Assembly (NCBI GenBank): GCA_039583875.1
Contig: CM077164.1
Span: forward strand, 65,379,628-65,443,627
Direction of reading: 5' to 3'
DNA from: Platanthera guangdongensis
Taxonomy: Eukaryota > Streptophyta > Magnoliopsida > Asparagales > Orchidaceae
Length of the DNA stretch: 64,000 nt
The notes beneath the pieces are model-generated. The model saw only the letters and a list, made by a program, of their open reading frames with translations. It did not search any database and had not been told where the DNA came from. Positions 34,612-45,667 of the stretch are shown piece after piece. The position numbers and the translations under genes were made by a program. Numbering within the stretch: position 1 is the stretch's first letter; each line of letters starts with the position of its first letter.

Positions 34612-36676
34612 TGTAACACAACAAAATTGCAGAGTTGGCAACGTTTGGGTGACACGGCCTTGGACACGGGCGTGTCCCAGGGCGTGTCCTTCTCGGGTTG
34701 AGCAGTTGGGCGCGTGGTCGACGAAATTCGGTCGACGAAGTTTTCGGGAGGTCATGCTTTATGACACAGGCGTGATAGGGGGCGTGACAGGGGGCGTGAC
34801 CTAGGGCATGTCCCCTCTGATCGACGAACTGCGCTCGACGATCGCCGAGCGGCAAGCAAGGGGTACACAGCCTGTGACACGGGCGTGTCACAGGGCGTGT
34901 CTCGCTGTATCGAGAGGTCGATAATTTTCTCTCGACGAGGTGTCGAGTGGGTTACATGCCCTGGGTCACGGGCGTGACTGGGCCGATACGGGCATGTACC
35001 CTGGCCGTGTTCTATTTTGGATATGTCAGAATGAGTCGGTTCATGTGCCGCTTAAGGTACACGCCCTGTGATACGGGCGTGTCACAGGGCCTGTCAGGCC
35101 CAAAAAGTGATTTTATTAGCATTTCTGGCCGTTCATTTCCCTGTTCTGGATCTAATGGTCTAGGATTCTTTCCTGTGGATAATAAGGCTGCGAATGGGAT
35201 AAAGTCCCTTCATTCTCATCTCCATCTTCTTCTCATTTCAAAAGAGAGAAAAAGAAATGGAAAGGCCAAGGCAAGGAAGGGAGAAAGGAAAACCAGCTGC
35301 TGGAGAAGCTGTGGAGTGCGGATTGAAGATCCGAGAACGGATTCGTGAAGGCAAAGCCGAGGCGTTGACTTCCATCTGTCTACTTCATGGCGCCGAAGCG
35401 ATCTTCGAGGGTAACGATCTCCTTCTTGGACATCGAAGTCCTTGCTTTATGCATGTGCATGGAATCCTCCACCAAGAGGTGGATCTCATAAGTGATTCCT
35501 TAGTTAAATTTGCATCCAGAGCCGGAAGTGTGGAGTACGGTATAGGCATGCTGTGTGAAGCCCATCTGGACAGATAGTCTGGATTGGTGATGATCATGGG
35601 TAAACCGGAGAAGACTCCATGGATTTAACGATATGAAATATGTGTATGGGATGAATAAGTGATATGTGATGTTGTTTCTGGATGAATGGAGGCTCTGGTT
35701 AAGCTCCTTGTGTTATGAGCGCTGCGGGTGCTATTTGTTCAGCGAGAACGGTGAAACGCTACAACTGATTAGGAGGGAAATCTGACCCACGTCAAGCTGC
35801 GGTATTGATGATTTGAGCACGGAAAAGGCTGACCTCGACCTGGTTATTTTGGGAGGTCGATTGGTGGCAATACAAATGGGGGCTGCGGTCATACCCGGCT
35901 TGCTACACCACTGTTGTGGGTCGATCTAAATGCTCAATTTTGATGTGGGGTTAGTAACTCTGAATGGTTTGGCCGGAATGCTCACATCATGCGTGTTGTG
36001 GTGACCAGGACCGGCCACCTAACAAGTTAATAACCCCTGATCGGCGGTGTACGCCTGGGATACCCGGTACACCAAAAAGGTGCCCTGAGTGCACGAAGCG
36101 TCTGGTGGATACCGACGTTTGTGATGTGATTGTGATTGCTAAGCTGATAGAGTTTATGATATGGCAATGCATACAGGGAAGGAACCTCTGCCCCGGGTAA
36201 GCGGTAGGGTCGTTATAATTGGTCAGTTAAAGCTGGCTGTTACTTTGTTTGCCGCTCTTGGGTGGATATGTGTTTGCAGGTGATGATGATTTGAAATTAA
36301 ATGAGCGGGTTGAAGGCTTGCTGCTTAAGGCCCTTGAAGGCCGTGCAAAGCGTATTTGGATTTCATGTGTGGCCATCCTGTGTGCCGATGTATGAAGATG
36401 TATTTGTGTAACGCGAAACTTGTAAGGCCATAAGGCCAGTGTGTGGGTGAGTTGTATACATTCCTGGTTTTGATATATAAATGTGGAATTTATATAGTGG
36501 TGGACATTCTTTGAGCTGAGTTCATTTAACTTAAAATGCTGCGCTAGAATGTATTGAGTTAGGAATCGAGTAGATTTTGATTTCCATAAGTAATTCCGTC
36601 GCTTGTCTGTGATATATGGCATGGGGCCCCGGCCAGACCCACCGTTATATGCCACGTGACGAGTGGGGGCGTTACA
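34612..36676 (+). repeat. LTR E
   Basis: 2065 bases, TGTAAC to GTTACA. It has the full architecture, with the palindrome cluster at 34650-35095. Confidence 0.92.
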
Positions 36677-36838
36677 AAGTGGTATCAGAGACAGGTTTAG
36701 ATTGTTTGGGAGGAGAGAATATAATTGACCTCACGAATGTTTACTAGGAATGTATTTCATGCACGAAAGGGGCATGAGTGTGTAGTCAATGTATACTTAC
36801 CGTTATGATATGGTTGATTAATGGTGTTACATTGATAG
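36677..36838 (+). other. Unit F leader and primer binding site
   Basis: TGGTATCAGAGAC (36680-36692) has one mismatch to the initiator-Met site. The leader is otherwise as in sister units. Confidence 0.75.
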
Positions 36839-38034
36839 GTGGCGAGGAGTGATGCTGGGCAGTCTGAACCCCAGTGGTCTGACGAGAGTGCAACACCCGT
36901 TGAAGGGCCTATGCCTCCTTCGGCGGAGACCATACGGGTGGTGACGGAGACAGTGCTTGCGGTATTACAGGCACAACCGATTGGGCAGGCAAGTCCTACA
37001 GGAGTACCAGTTTAGACTGGTGCAAGGCAAGAACGTGCTGCAGTTATGGCGGAGGAGCAAGCAACGAATGAGTCATTAAAAAGATTTATGGAGTTTCATC
37101 CACCTACGTTTGGTGGAGTGCTTTCCCCAACGTAGGCGGAAGATTGGTTGGCTAGAGTAAAGAGGATCCTGACTGCAATCAGGACGCCAGAGGAGCAGAA
37201 GGTGACCTTAGCCACTTTTCTGCTAGAAGGAGATGCAAGATTATGGTGGGATGATATGGAGGTACATCACTTGGCAGGTCGAGGTTTAGCGGCGGTCTCA
37301 ATTGAAGAATTCTCCCGATTGTTTTTAGCCAAGTATTTGCCAGTATCACAACGGATTACGATGGAAAATGAGTTTCAACGTCTGGTGCAGGGTGAGATTG
37401 ATATTGATACGTACCTGCATGAGTTTACCAGACTTGGTCGCTATGCGGGGTCTACTTTCACTGAAGAGGCTCGAAAGACGAATCGATTTTATGAGGGACT
37501 GTGTGATGAATTGCAATTGGCACTCCCAAGTTGGTGAATCAAGGCTTCCAAGCGTTGGTCGATACAGCCAGGGCACTGGAGAAAGATTTGAAACAAGCGC
37601 ATTATAAAAATAAGCTGGCAATGGAGAAGCCGGAATTTAAAGTCCCGCAGTCTCAACAATTGGAATTTCGGAAACGAGACAAGAAGAAGTTCAGGTCTGC
37701 TGAACCAACTTCTTCAACTATTTCAGCTGGCGCAACCTATGGACAAGGACGGGTTGAAACCCGTACATGTTTTAAATGTGGAAAATAGGGACATATAGCC
37801 CCTAATTGTTGGAGTGGCCCTCCAGGGAGTGAGAAAAGGATGGGTCCGTCTTATAACGAAAAGGGTAAAGCGGTGGCCGAATCATCTACATCCCAGACGC
37901 AACCTCGATTGCATAATCTGGAAGTGCAAGAGCCGCAAAACTCAGTCGGTGAAATACAGCCTCGCGTGTTTAGGTTGGAACTACAAGAGGCTATCAAACG
38001 TATTATGAATGAAGATGCGGCTGACCGGAAATAA
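36839..38034 (+). pseudogene. gag: TR-GAG unit F: gag
   Basis: 1196 bases, one deletion (AAGTTGGTG for GAGTTCGGTG in sisters, near 37531). Stops are TAG near 37013, TAG near 37133 and TAG 37786. The last falls inside the zinc knuckle after CFKCGK, separating it from GHIAPNC. The capsid region 37148-37530 is open. Confidence 0.89.
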
Positions 38035-38325
38035 ATGCCTTATGTGATTGTTTTGGTGTACATATTTGTGGTGTATGTTATATCATATGTGAATATGATG
38101 TTTGAGCTATCTGGGCGTACATATGTTAGCAATATATATGTGTGTATGTTATACAAGTGATGTTTCTTTTGTGCAATGCCGTGGGGAGAGACAAGCTGCG
38201 GCCGTTGAGCTCGAACCTGGATCGTTTTGTTAAGGTGATCGTTTGCTTGTGGTGCAATGAGAAATACGTATTTGACGGTCTGTAGGTAAGCCATATTTCG
38301 AGGACGAAATTTCTTTGAAGGAGGG
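38035..38325 (+). other. Unit F tail; polypurine tract interrupted by SIRE-1
   Basis: Non-coding tail ending AAGGAGGG at 38325. GAGGG (38321-38325) is the left copy of the SIRE-1 target duplication; the right copy is 49355-49359, followed by GAGGAT and LTR F. The insertion split the 15-base polypurine tract. Confidence 0.9.
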
Positions 38326-39478
38326 TGAAAGTGCAGCTAGATCTGATATACTCTAGAGGGGGGTGAATAGAGTATATGGTGCTTGAAAACTTTTTACAAC
38401 AATTGTTGTAATTCTGAGTGAACAGGGAAGCAACTATTAATTCTAATCACAAAATAACCTACAACAAAAATTAATCACAAATCTAAACTAATCACAAAAC
38501 AATCACAGCCAGAAATAAAAGATAAAGACAAGCAAGCCAGAAGACACAAGGAGCTATAGTGGTTCCCCTAAACTTGGGTACATCCACTCTTCTACCACCT
38601 TAGGTAGGAATCCACTGCAGGATGAGTTGATCAGGTGTCCTGGGCACCAATGAGCTTTTGATAAGGTGCTCAAAAACCAAATCATAATTTTTGATCAGGT
38701 GTCTTGCCACCAATGAGCTTTTGACAAGGTGCTCAAAAACCAAGCTCAAACTTTTGAAGGGAGTTTGAAAAACCCTTTACAGAGATGGGGATGAGAGAGT
38801 TATGGAAGTCTTCTCTTTCTCAGATCAGCTGAGAAGACTATGTGGATTTGAGGTTGTCAAAGCTCCCCCTGAGTTCTTGAGATGTTCAAGAAATGAAGCT
38901 TTGCTGTAGGGTGATAGGCCTTCAGAAATTGATCTCCAGCAAATGATGATTTCAGCAACAGCTGAAATGTTAGGTGTCTGGAGTCTTTGAAAGATGTTGT
39001 CCTTGAACACTTGAATCACAAGAGATCAGAAGATTTCAGATGGTTGATCTCCTTGGATGTGTGTTCTTGAGAGAATTCTTTGAGACAGAGAATATTTTGT
39101 TCTTGTTCTTCTTGTCTGTGTTCTGAGTGATAGAGAGATTCAAAAATCTTGTATTTTATTCTCTGGTACTGAATAGAAAATCATCCTCTGTCAAGAATAG
39201 CCGTTGGCCTGTCATTAATTGCATCCTTAATTGCAAATGTCTTCTGGAGGAAAGTCCAAATAAACATTCCTTGATAATCCCTTGAAACTTGGTCCACAAA
39301 TAAATGAAAACGGCTAGAAAATCTTCTGAATTAATTGCTGAATAACTCCTTAACTGATCTGAATTTGAATCTTGAAAAATCCTTTAACTCATCAGAAAAT
39401 GTCGAACTGAGCTCTGCTATCGTCGAACTGAGCTCAGCGATATGGACTTATACAGCAACAAAAAAATCGTCGATCTGA
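38326..39478 (-). repeat. SIRE-1 3' LTR, U3 start deleted
   Basis: 1153 bases matching 47818-48976 of the 5' LTR. Similarity stops at CGATCTGA (39478); bases equivalent to 48977-49354 are missing, and env-like coding sequence follows directly. A 64-base tandem duplication (GATCAGGTGTC, starts 38629 and 38693) is present in both LTRs. Confidence 0.93.
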
Positions 39479-42007
39479 AAAGGAAAGATCCTTTCTCCAA
39501 CTACTGCTCAATTCTCTTCCAAAAGCCAAACCTCCACCTGCACCTGCTTCAGGGGGAGGTGGTGGAGGAGGATGAGGGTGTTGAAATTGAGAAGATCCTT
39601 TCTCATACTTCCTCTTTTTCTTCATTGCTTTGAGTTGATTCTTTGAATACTGCATCCAGTGCTCAGTTATGGGGCAGTCATGAAGAATATAATATGGAAT
39701 GTCATTATTGTCCTTGACTTTGGCTGGAGGTACTATCTTCATGGCTTTGCTCCATGCCTTTCTCTTCCTGGCAATAGTGGCAGAAGAATCATCAGAATCT
39801 GTCTTGAACTCATCACTTTCAGAACTTTGCTCATCATAAAGAGCATCAATCTTTTTCATCAAGTCTTTCTTGAGCTGGGTTGAAGCAGATGAAGCAGCAG
39901 AGGTTGGAGCAGCAGATACAACACTAGTAGCAATTGAAGTTGAAGCAGTAGCAGTAGTAACAGCAGATACAGAAGGTTCTGGAACAGCACTCTTAGAAGG
40001 TATGACAGTAGTAATATCAACAGAAGTAATAATAATAGCAGTTGGGGAAGCAACAGTTTCACTTTCAGAAACAACAATATTAGCAACAGCAGTTTCAGAT
40101 ATAAGAGGTACAGGGGCATCAATATCATCGGCAATTGCAGCAGGCTCAAATTCAGGTGCCTCTGTCATATGCATATCCTAAGGAATAGCAGCATGTGTAG
40201 CAGTAACAGAAATATCAACAAAACTTTCAGCAGAAAGGGCAGCAGCATCAGAAATAGCAACAACATCTTCAGCAGGAGGGGAAGCAGCATCAGTGGAAAC
40301 AGACAGCTCAGCAGTGAACACTTCATTTAGGAAGGAATGAATGATGCTGATGTCACAGCTAGAGAAGGGCACAATGGCCTTGGACAAATCCTCTGATGGC
40401 TGGAGAGCAACTGTCTCTGGAAGACAACTGAAGTAGGCTGAATCAAATACTGAAAGTAAGGACCTGATGTCCACTGGGAAGACTGCAACTGAAAGGGAAA
40501 CTGGAGCTTGAAGAACAGCAGCAGCAACAGCAACAAAAACTGAAGAATCAGCAGGCAAGCTAACTTCATAGGGCATCTCCCCCTGCCTAGATTCAGACAA
40601 GGCTGGATCAAGGCACACTGCTGAAGGGATTGCCTGAGGGATTAAGGAGGAGAGCCTGGCAGAAAGAGCTGCCACTGACTGGAGTAATGGAGCCAAGGAG
40701 GTCTCCAATAGAAGAGATAGCCTGGGGGCTAGCAATTCATATATCCTATCAGCTAGGGCTGGAAGATCTACTTGCTCAGCAGTGACTGGAGCAGAGGTAG
40801 AGGATGGAGGTGGAGCTATTGGTGATGGTAGTGGAGAGCTGGTGTATTGGGGAAGAGATGGTTGAGGTGTGGGTAAAGTGGTGATGGAAGACAAGGGGAT
40901 TGAGATAGATGGTGTGAAGGTGGGTTGATCAATGATCTCTTGTAGAAGTTCCTAGTAAGAGGTTGATGAGGAGGGCAGCTCAGGAGGAGATGAGGGTGAA
41001 TCATCCATGAAGGAATCATCAATAAGATTGAAGGATGGAATTGTGGATGTTTCAATATCTGGTTGAGGGTAGGAGCATAATGGATGGAATGGTTCTTCTG
41101 TGACAGTTGGAATTGGAGATGGTATTGATGTTGGAGATGGGCTGGAGATGATGATAGTGGATGGAACTGGAGAAGATGGAATTGGAGGAGGAGGAGAGGC
41201 AGCAACACGCAAGTCATCTGCAGGGGCAGAGACCTGAGGGGAAGTGACTATAGCAGTCCCGGTGCCTGAAGGTATGCTTGCAGAAGGCCTGCTGGGCTTG
41301 ATGATCTGCCTGTCCCATTTACAAAATAGGGCACAGGACAGTCTCTTGGAAGCATTAATGTGTATCCCAAAAGATACTAGCAATGCAGGGCATCTGTTCT
41401 GCAGAAAAAAGCCTAAAATCCTCCCAAAATTCACAAAACACTTATTAATTTTCTTTTTGATTATGTCAAAGAAGACCTCTCCCCAGTTCAAATTCTTCCT
41501 GTCCACTATGACTCCCATTAGGCAGAGCTGATACCTAGAAATGGTATCATGTGCTGAGTGCTTAGCCAACACAACTTTCCCAACTACATCAGCCAAGAAT
41601 CTATATTCCACAGACAGGTTCTTCTTCAGCAGCTTGCTAGGGTTAGCCTCTGAATGAACCATTCTTGCAAGGAAATCAGCATATTCCTCTCCAGACAAAT
41701 CAGAAGAATCTCCACCAGAACTTAACTCAAAAACTTCTGTCAGAATTGCTGGGGTCAAGGGTACCTGGGTGCCAGAAATTGATCCAACGATTGTGTTTTG
41801 ATCCTGATTGTGGGCAGTGTAGACCCACTCTTTAATCTCATCAGCAGCAAGTTTAATCCTGGTGGTCATGATTGTAGCAAGTTTCTGCTCCTTGAACAAG
41901 TCAAAAATGTCCTGGAAAACTTGATCTGTTGTGCTGAAGGACTCCATGTCAATGTCAAAGCCGGCATCAAATTTCATGGCGGCAAGAATAGCAACTGAAA
42001 TGGCCAT
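39479..42007 (-). pseudogene. SIRE-1 env-like ORF (two in-frame TAG codons)
   Basis: The ORF downstream of pol that marks SIRE elements; its function is unproven. The start is ATG at 42007 in a good context (ACCATGG), giving 843 codons to the LTR junction. Only two stops interrupt it, both TAG (40952-40954 and 40178-40180), and there is no frameshift. The N-terminal domain of about 250 residues (VPLTPAILTEVFEL, FLADVVGKVVL) matches the SIRE-2 copy. A long Ser/Pro/Ala-rich low-complexity middle follows, then an acidic/basic stretch (SSESDEFKTDSDDSS, then ARKRKAWSK). I see no signal peptide and no clear membrane anchor, so 'envelope' is a positional name. The C-terminus is lost to the deletion. 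Confidence 0.82.
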
Positions 42008-42420
42008 GGTTACCTGCAAGGATTCAACAAACAAAACGACCAAGTGCAGAAATGTTTGGAGGGAAAGAAAGTTTTTGTAGAGAAATCGAAAGCGCAAAAG
42101 GAGAACGACGGCGAAAAAATGAATTTTATATTAGGGTTCGACGCAGAAAAGGAAAGATCGTTGAACTCAGTTCGACGATCGGGGCTTCTAAAGGAATCTG
42201 AAGAGTCTTCAACATCGTCGATCTCCGTTCGACGATATTGGAGAGCGTCGAGCTCTGTTCGACGATCGTTTAGAGAACAAAATCGTCGAGCGCCATTCGA
42301 CGATCGCTGACCGGAAGAGATAGTTCATACTATCCGAGAAACACTGAATGCAGGTCGACGATTGCGGAAATCGTCGATCTCCGTTCGACGATCTGGGGGA
42401 AAATCGTCGAGCGTAGTTCA
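42008..42420 (-). promoter_or_regulatory. Candidate internal promoter upstream of the SIRE-1 env-like ORF
   Basis: Reading on the minus strand: a cluster of CGTCGA / TCGACG inverted motifs (42420-42150), the same motif as in the U3 of this element's LTR; then AACCCTAA and TATAAAATTC (42130-42121); then a CT-rich leader of about 100 bases; then ATG at 42007 in an ACCATGG context. TTGCAG lies 7 bases before the ATG and could be a splice acceptor instead. Neither use is proven. Confidence 0.45.
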
Positions 42421-42506
42421 GAGACCAGAAAAACTCTAGACACTAAGAAAAAATCAAGATGTTTGCCTAGTCTTGGTCAATTTTTAAACTTTTAAAATCT
42501 TGGATA

Positions 42507-43283
42507 TTATTTAAGACTTCCTCCATCTAACATTCCTAACTGATTTAAGAAGAAGGTGTGTTTCTTTTCATCTAAGGGCTTGGTGAAAATATCTCCCCTT
42601 TGTAAGTCAGTTGGGATATATTGCTGTTCAATTTTATTCTTCTCAACATTATCCCTTAAGAAGTGATGCCTAATTTCTATGTGTTTTGTCCTACTATGGA
42701 GGACTGGATTTTGAGCTATAGAAATAGCACTGGTGTTATCACAAAAGATTTTAGACTTCTCTAAGTTGTAGCCATAGTCTAGGAGTTGGTTTTGAATCCA
42801 CAAGATTTGTGAACAACAATTGCCTGCAGCCATATATTCAGCTTCAGCAGTTGAAGTTGACACAAAAGTTTGTTTCTTACAAAATCAAGAGACAAGTCTG
42901 TCACCAAGGAACTGACAAGTTCCACTGGTGCTTTTCCTGTCAATTCTGCATCCAGCATAATCAGCATCAGAAAATACAGTTAAATCAAATGCTGAATTTT
43001 TTGGATACCAGAGACCTAGATTTGGACAACTTTTAACATACCTGAGAATCCTCTTTACTAATGTTAGGTGTGACTCTCTAGGGCTTACTTGGAACCTAGC
43101 ACATATGCATGTAGCAAACATTATATCTGGTCTACTAGCTGTAAGATACAGTAAAGAGCCAATCATTGCTCTATATGTTGTCTGATCAACAGGTTTCCCA
43201 TGTTCATCAGCATCCAATACATCATTAGTAGGCATAGGTGTTTTCATACAAGATGCTTCAGACATGCCAAATTTCTTAACCAA
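42507..43283 (-). pseudogene. pol: SIRE-1 RNase H
   Basis: The C-terminal part of pol in one frame, with a TGA at 42885 where the family has Trp (LVSW). Motifs: MKTPMP, TASRPDIMFATC, FSDADYAG (catalytic Asp), STAEAEYMA (catalytic Glu), DNTSAISIAQ (catalytic Asp) and FTKPLDEKKH near the end. It is out of frame with RT: a missing A near 43283 shifts the frame (SQTNMQ for SQTKYA). Confidence 0.9.
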
Positions 43284-44704
43284 TTCATTTGCATATTGGT
43301 TTGAGAAATAAAGATGCCTTCAGCATGTTGTTTGACTTGCAATCCTAGGAAGAAGGATAGCTCACCCATGCTACTCATTTCAAATTTGGAATGCATTAGG
43401 TTAAAAAACTTTCTGCACAATTTTGAATCAGTAGAACCAAAAATAATATCATCTACATAAATCTGTACTAGTAGGGTATGGGATTTATGGGTTCTAAAGA
43501 AAAGAGTTTGGTCTACTCTACGCCTTATAAATCCATTTCCCAAAAGGAAGCATGCTATGGTCTCATACCCTGCTCTAGGAGCTTGCTTGAGACCATATAA
43601 TGCTTTGTTCAATTTAAAAACATAATCAGGATAAGTTGGAGAGATAAAACCTGGAGGTTGTCTGACATATACTTCTTCTTTGATGTCTCCATTTAGAAAT
43701 GCACTTTTGACATCCATCTGATATACCTTGAAGTCTTTATGTGCTGCATAAGCTAAGAATATTCTGATGGCTTCCAATCTTGCAACTGGTGCAAAAGTCT
43801 GGTCATAGTCTATTCCTTCTTCTTGAGAATATCCTTGAGCAACTAGCCTTGCCTTATTCCTTACAATTACTCCTTGATCATCCAGTTTGTTTCTGAACAC
43901 CCACTTTGTTCCAACAATGGAGTGATCCTTAGGCTTTGGCACTAGTTCCCACACTTTGTTCCTTTCAAATTGATGCAACTCTTCTTGCATTGCAATGATC
44001 CAGTGTGGATCTTGCTCTGCATCTTGAATGGACTGAGGTTCAATTTGAGATAGGAAGCAGGTGTGCAACAGGTTTTGGTTGACCTGATTTCTGGTTTGCA
44101 CACCAGCTGAGATGTCTCCAATTATTTGGGAAATTGGATGGTCTCTTGATGTTACTACATCAACAGGGGGTGTTGATTGTTCACCAACCTGTGTTGTTGT
44201 TTCCTCTTGTGGTACAACAACTGGCTCTTCAAGTTGTTCTTCAATATGTTGAATACTTTCTTCATCTTCACTGCTTTCCTCTTTTTGAGTAACTTGTAAC
44301 TTGTTCAAGTCTTCAACAAGAGAATGTTCCTGCAAATGTTCTATGGTAGAAGAGATCTTCTCCTTGAAAGACATGTTCGATTCATCAAATGATATATGAA
44401 CAAATTCCTCAATTTTTAGAGATGATTTATTATAAACCCTATAAGCCTTACTGATCATGTAGTATCCCAGAAACACTCCATCAGCTTTAGCTTGAAATTT
44501 TGCTAAATATTTCTTGTCATTATTATGTATATAGCAAATACAACCAAACACTCTAAAATAATCAACTTTAGGTTTCTTCCCTTTGAGTAATTCATAGGGA
44601 GTCTTACTCTTTAGTTTATGTATCAAACTTCTATTCAGCACATAGTTGGAGGTGTTCACTGCCTCTGCCCAAAAGGATAGAGGAAGATGAGCATCTGACA
44701 ACAA
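43244..44704 (-). CDS. pol: SIRE-1 integrase C-terminus and reverse transcriptase
   Basis: 486 open codons. Starts at [17 protein letters not shown] of the integrase, then the [14 protein letters not shown] region, an acidic linker and a complete copia [48 protein letters not shown] (relatives have RAWYE), and the active site YVDDIIFGS. It runs out of frame just before RNase H. Upstream, a TAA at 44816 separates it from the integrase catalytic Glu segment ([12 protein letters not shown]). Confidence 0.92.
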   Translation of the reverse strand: MLSDAHLPLSFWAEAVNTSNYVLNRSLIHKLKSKTPYELLKGKKPKVDYFRVFGCICYIHNNDKKYLAKFQAKADGVFLGYYMISKAYRVYNKSSLKIEEFVHISFDESNMSFKEKISSTIEHLQEHSLVEDLNKLQVTQKEESSEDEESIQHIEEQLEEPVVVPQEETTTQVGEQSTPPVDVVTSRDHPISQIIGDISAGVQTRNQVNQNLLHTCFLSQIEPQSIQDAEQDPHWIIAMQEELHQFERNKVWELVPKPKDHSIVGTKWVFRNKLDDQGVIVRNKARLVAQGYSQEEGIDYDQTFAPVARLEAIRIFLAYAAHKDFKVYQMDVKSAFLNGDIKEEVYVRQPPGFISPTYPDYVFKLNKALYGLKQAPRAGYETIACFLLGNGFIRRRVDQTLFFRTHKSHTLLVQIYVDDIIFGSTDSKLCRKFFNLMHSKFEMSSMGELSFFLGLQVKQHAEGIFISQTNMQMNWLRNLACLKHLV

Positions 44705-45667
44705 TGTAGTGGCGGATTCAATAAGTGTTCTATTTTTCCTTTCAGCTACCCCATTTTGTTGAGGAGTTCTAGGAGCTGAGAAAGTATGCCTGATCCCTTC
44801 ACTCTGACCGAACTCTTACATAAGAAGAGAATCAAACTCTGTCCCATGATCACTTCTGATCAGGGCAATGTGAGTATTGAACTCAATCTGTATACATTTG
44901 AGAAACTCTGTCAAACACTTAAGTAATCAGACTTCTTCCTCAGAAAGAACACCCAAGTGAATTTAGAGAAGTCATCTACAACTACTAAGGTGTAAGATTT
45001 CCCTCCTAGGCTTTGTACTGTGATGGGTCCAAAAAGATCCATGTGTAACAGATACAATATCCTAGGTGAATCACTCTTATTAAGTGACTTAAAACTATTT
45101 TTAGTTTGCTTGCCTAATTGACAAGCCCTGCAGAGTCCTTCCTTCTTGTAGGGGCCAGAAGGTAGTCCTCTAACAAGGTTGTTCTTGGATAGCCTAGCAA
45201 TAGTTCTAAGATTTAAGTGTCCTAGTCTCTTATGCCATAAAATATTTGGTCTACAAACAGAATTGAACAGGCAAATATCTACATCTGTTGAAAGAAAATC
45301 TACTAGATAGATGTTACCTTTCCTTTTACCTGTCAAAACAGTTGTGTTGTCCTCTGACTTGATCTTGCATAGTGCTTTGCTGAAGGTCACCTGGTAGCCT
45401 TCATCACACAGCTGACTGATGCTTATTAAGTTGTGCTTCAGTCCTTCCACATAAGCTACCTTCTTGAATTTTACTGATCCAATCTGGACTGCACCATATC
45501 CTTTAGTTTATCCAAAGTTTGAATCACCAAAGATAACTTTGGGTCCAAGTTTGGCTCTAAAGGATGTGAGGTTGTCCTTGTTTCCTGTCATGTGCTTAGA
45601 GCACCCACTATCCAAGTACCATTGCTGGTTTGATGTTGGATAGGTCTTCACCTGCACATAAAATAAT
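44705..45667 (-). pseudogene. pol: SIRE-1 protease and integrase core
   Basis: The protease motif WYLDSGCSKHMTG (DSG at 45604-45612) is intact. A TAA at 45508 follows (FG-stop-TKGYG). The open piece 44911-45450 has the GAG-pre-integrase motif LKHNLISISQLCDEGYQV, the integrase zinc-binding domain (WHKRLGHLN, CRACQLG) and the first catalytic Asp (LLHMDLFGP). A frameshift near 44925 separates it from the second Asp (RSDHGTEFD) and the Glu. Protease is out of frame with gag by one base in the run CAAAAAC near 45680. Confidence 0.88.

Larger units (their letters stand above)
19027..38325 (+). mobile_element. Tandem array of TR-GAG (gag-only) LTR units
   Basis: Units are LTR (about 2.06-2.15 kb), leader with initiator-Met primer site, gag (about 1.2 kb), tail, polypurine tract, then the next LTR. 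They repeat head to tail with shared LTRs and no flanking DNA between. LTR starts lie at 21186, 23417, 27218, 30903, 34612 and, after SIRE-1, 49366. Start-to-start distances are 2231, 3801, 3685, 3709 and, with SIRE-1 subtracted, 3720. The short first interval reflects a deletion. Sister LTRs differ at roughly 5-10 positions per 100 in the parts I compared. Gag-only elements of this kind (TR-GAG) are known in plants and need enzymes in trans. Unequal recombination between LTRs is the simplest origin of the tandem. Confidence 0.88.

Noticed and set aside
39442..40181. Plus-strand frames antisense to the SIRE-1 env-like ORF
   Set aside because: They are shadows of a low-complexity Ser/Ala/Val-rich coding region, with no independent support.
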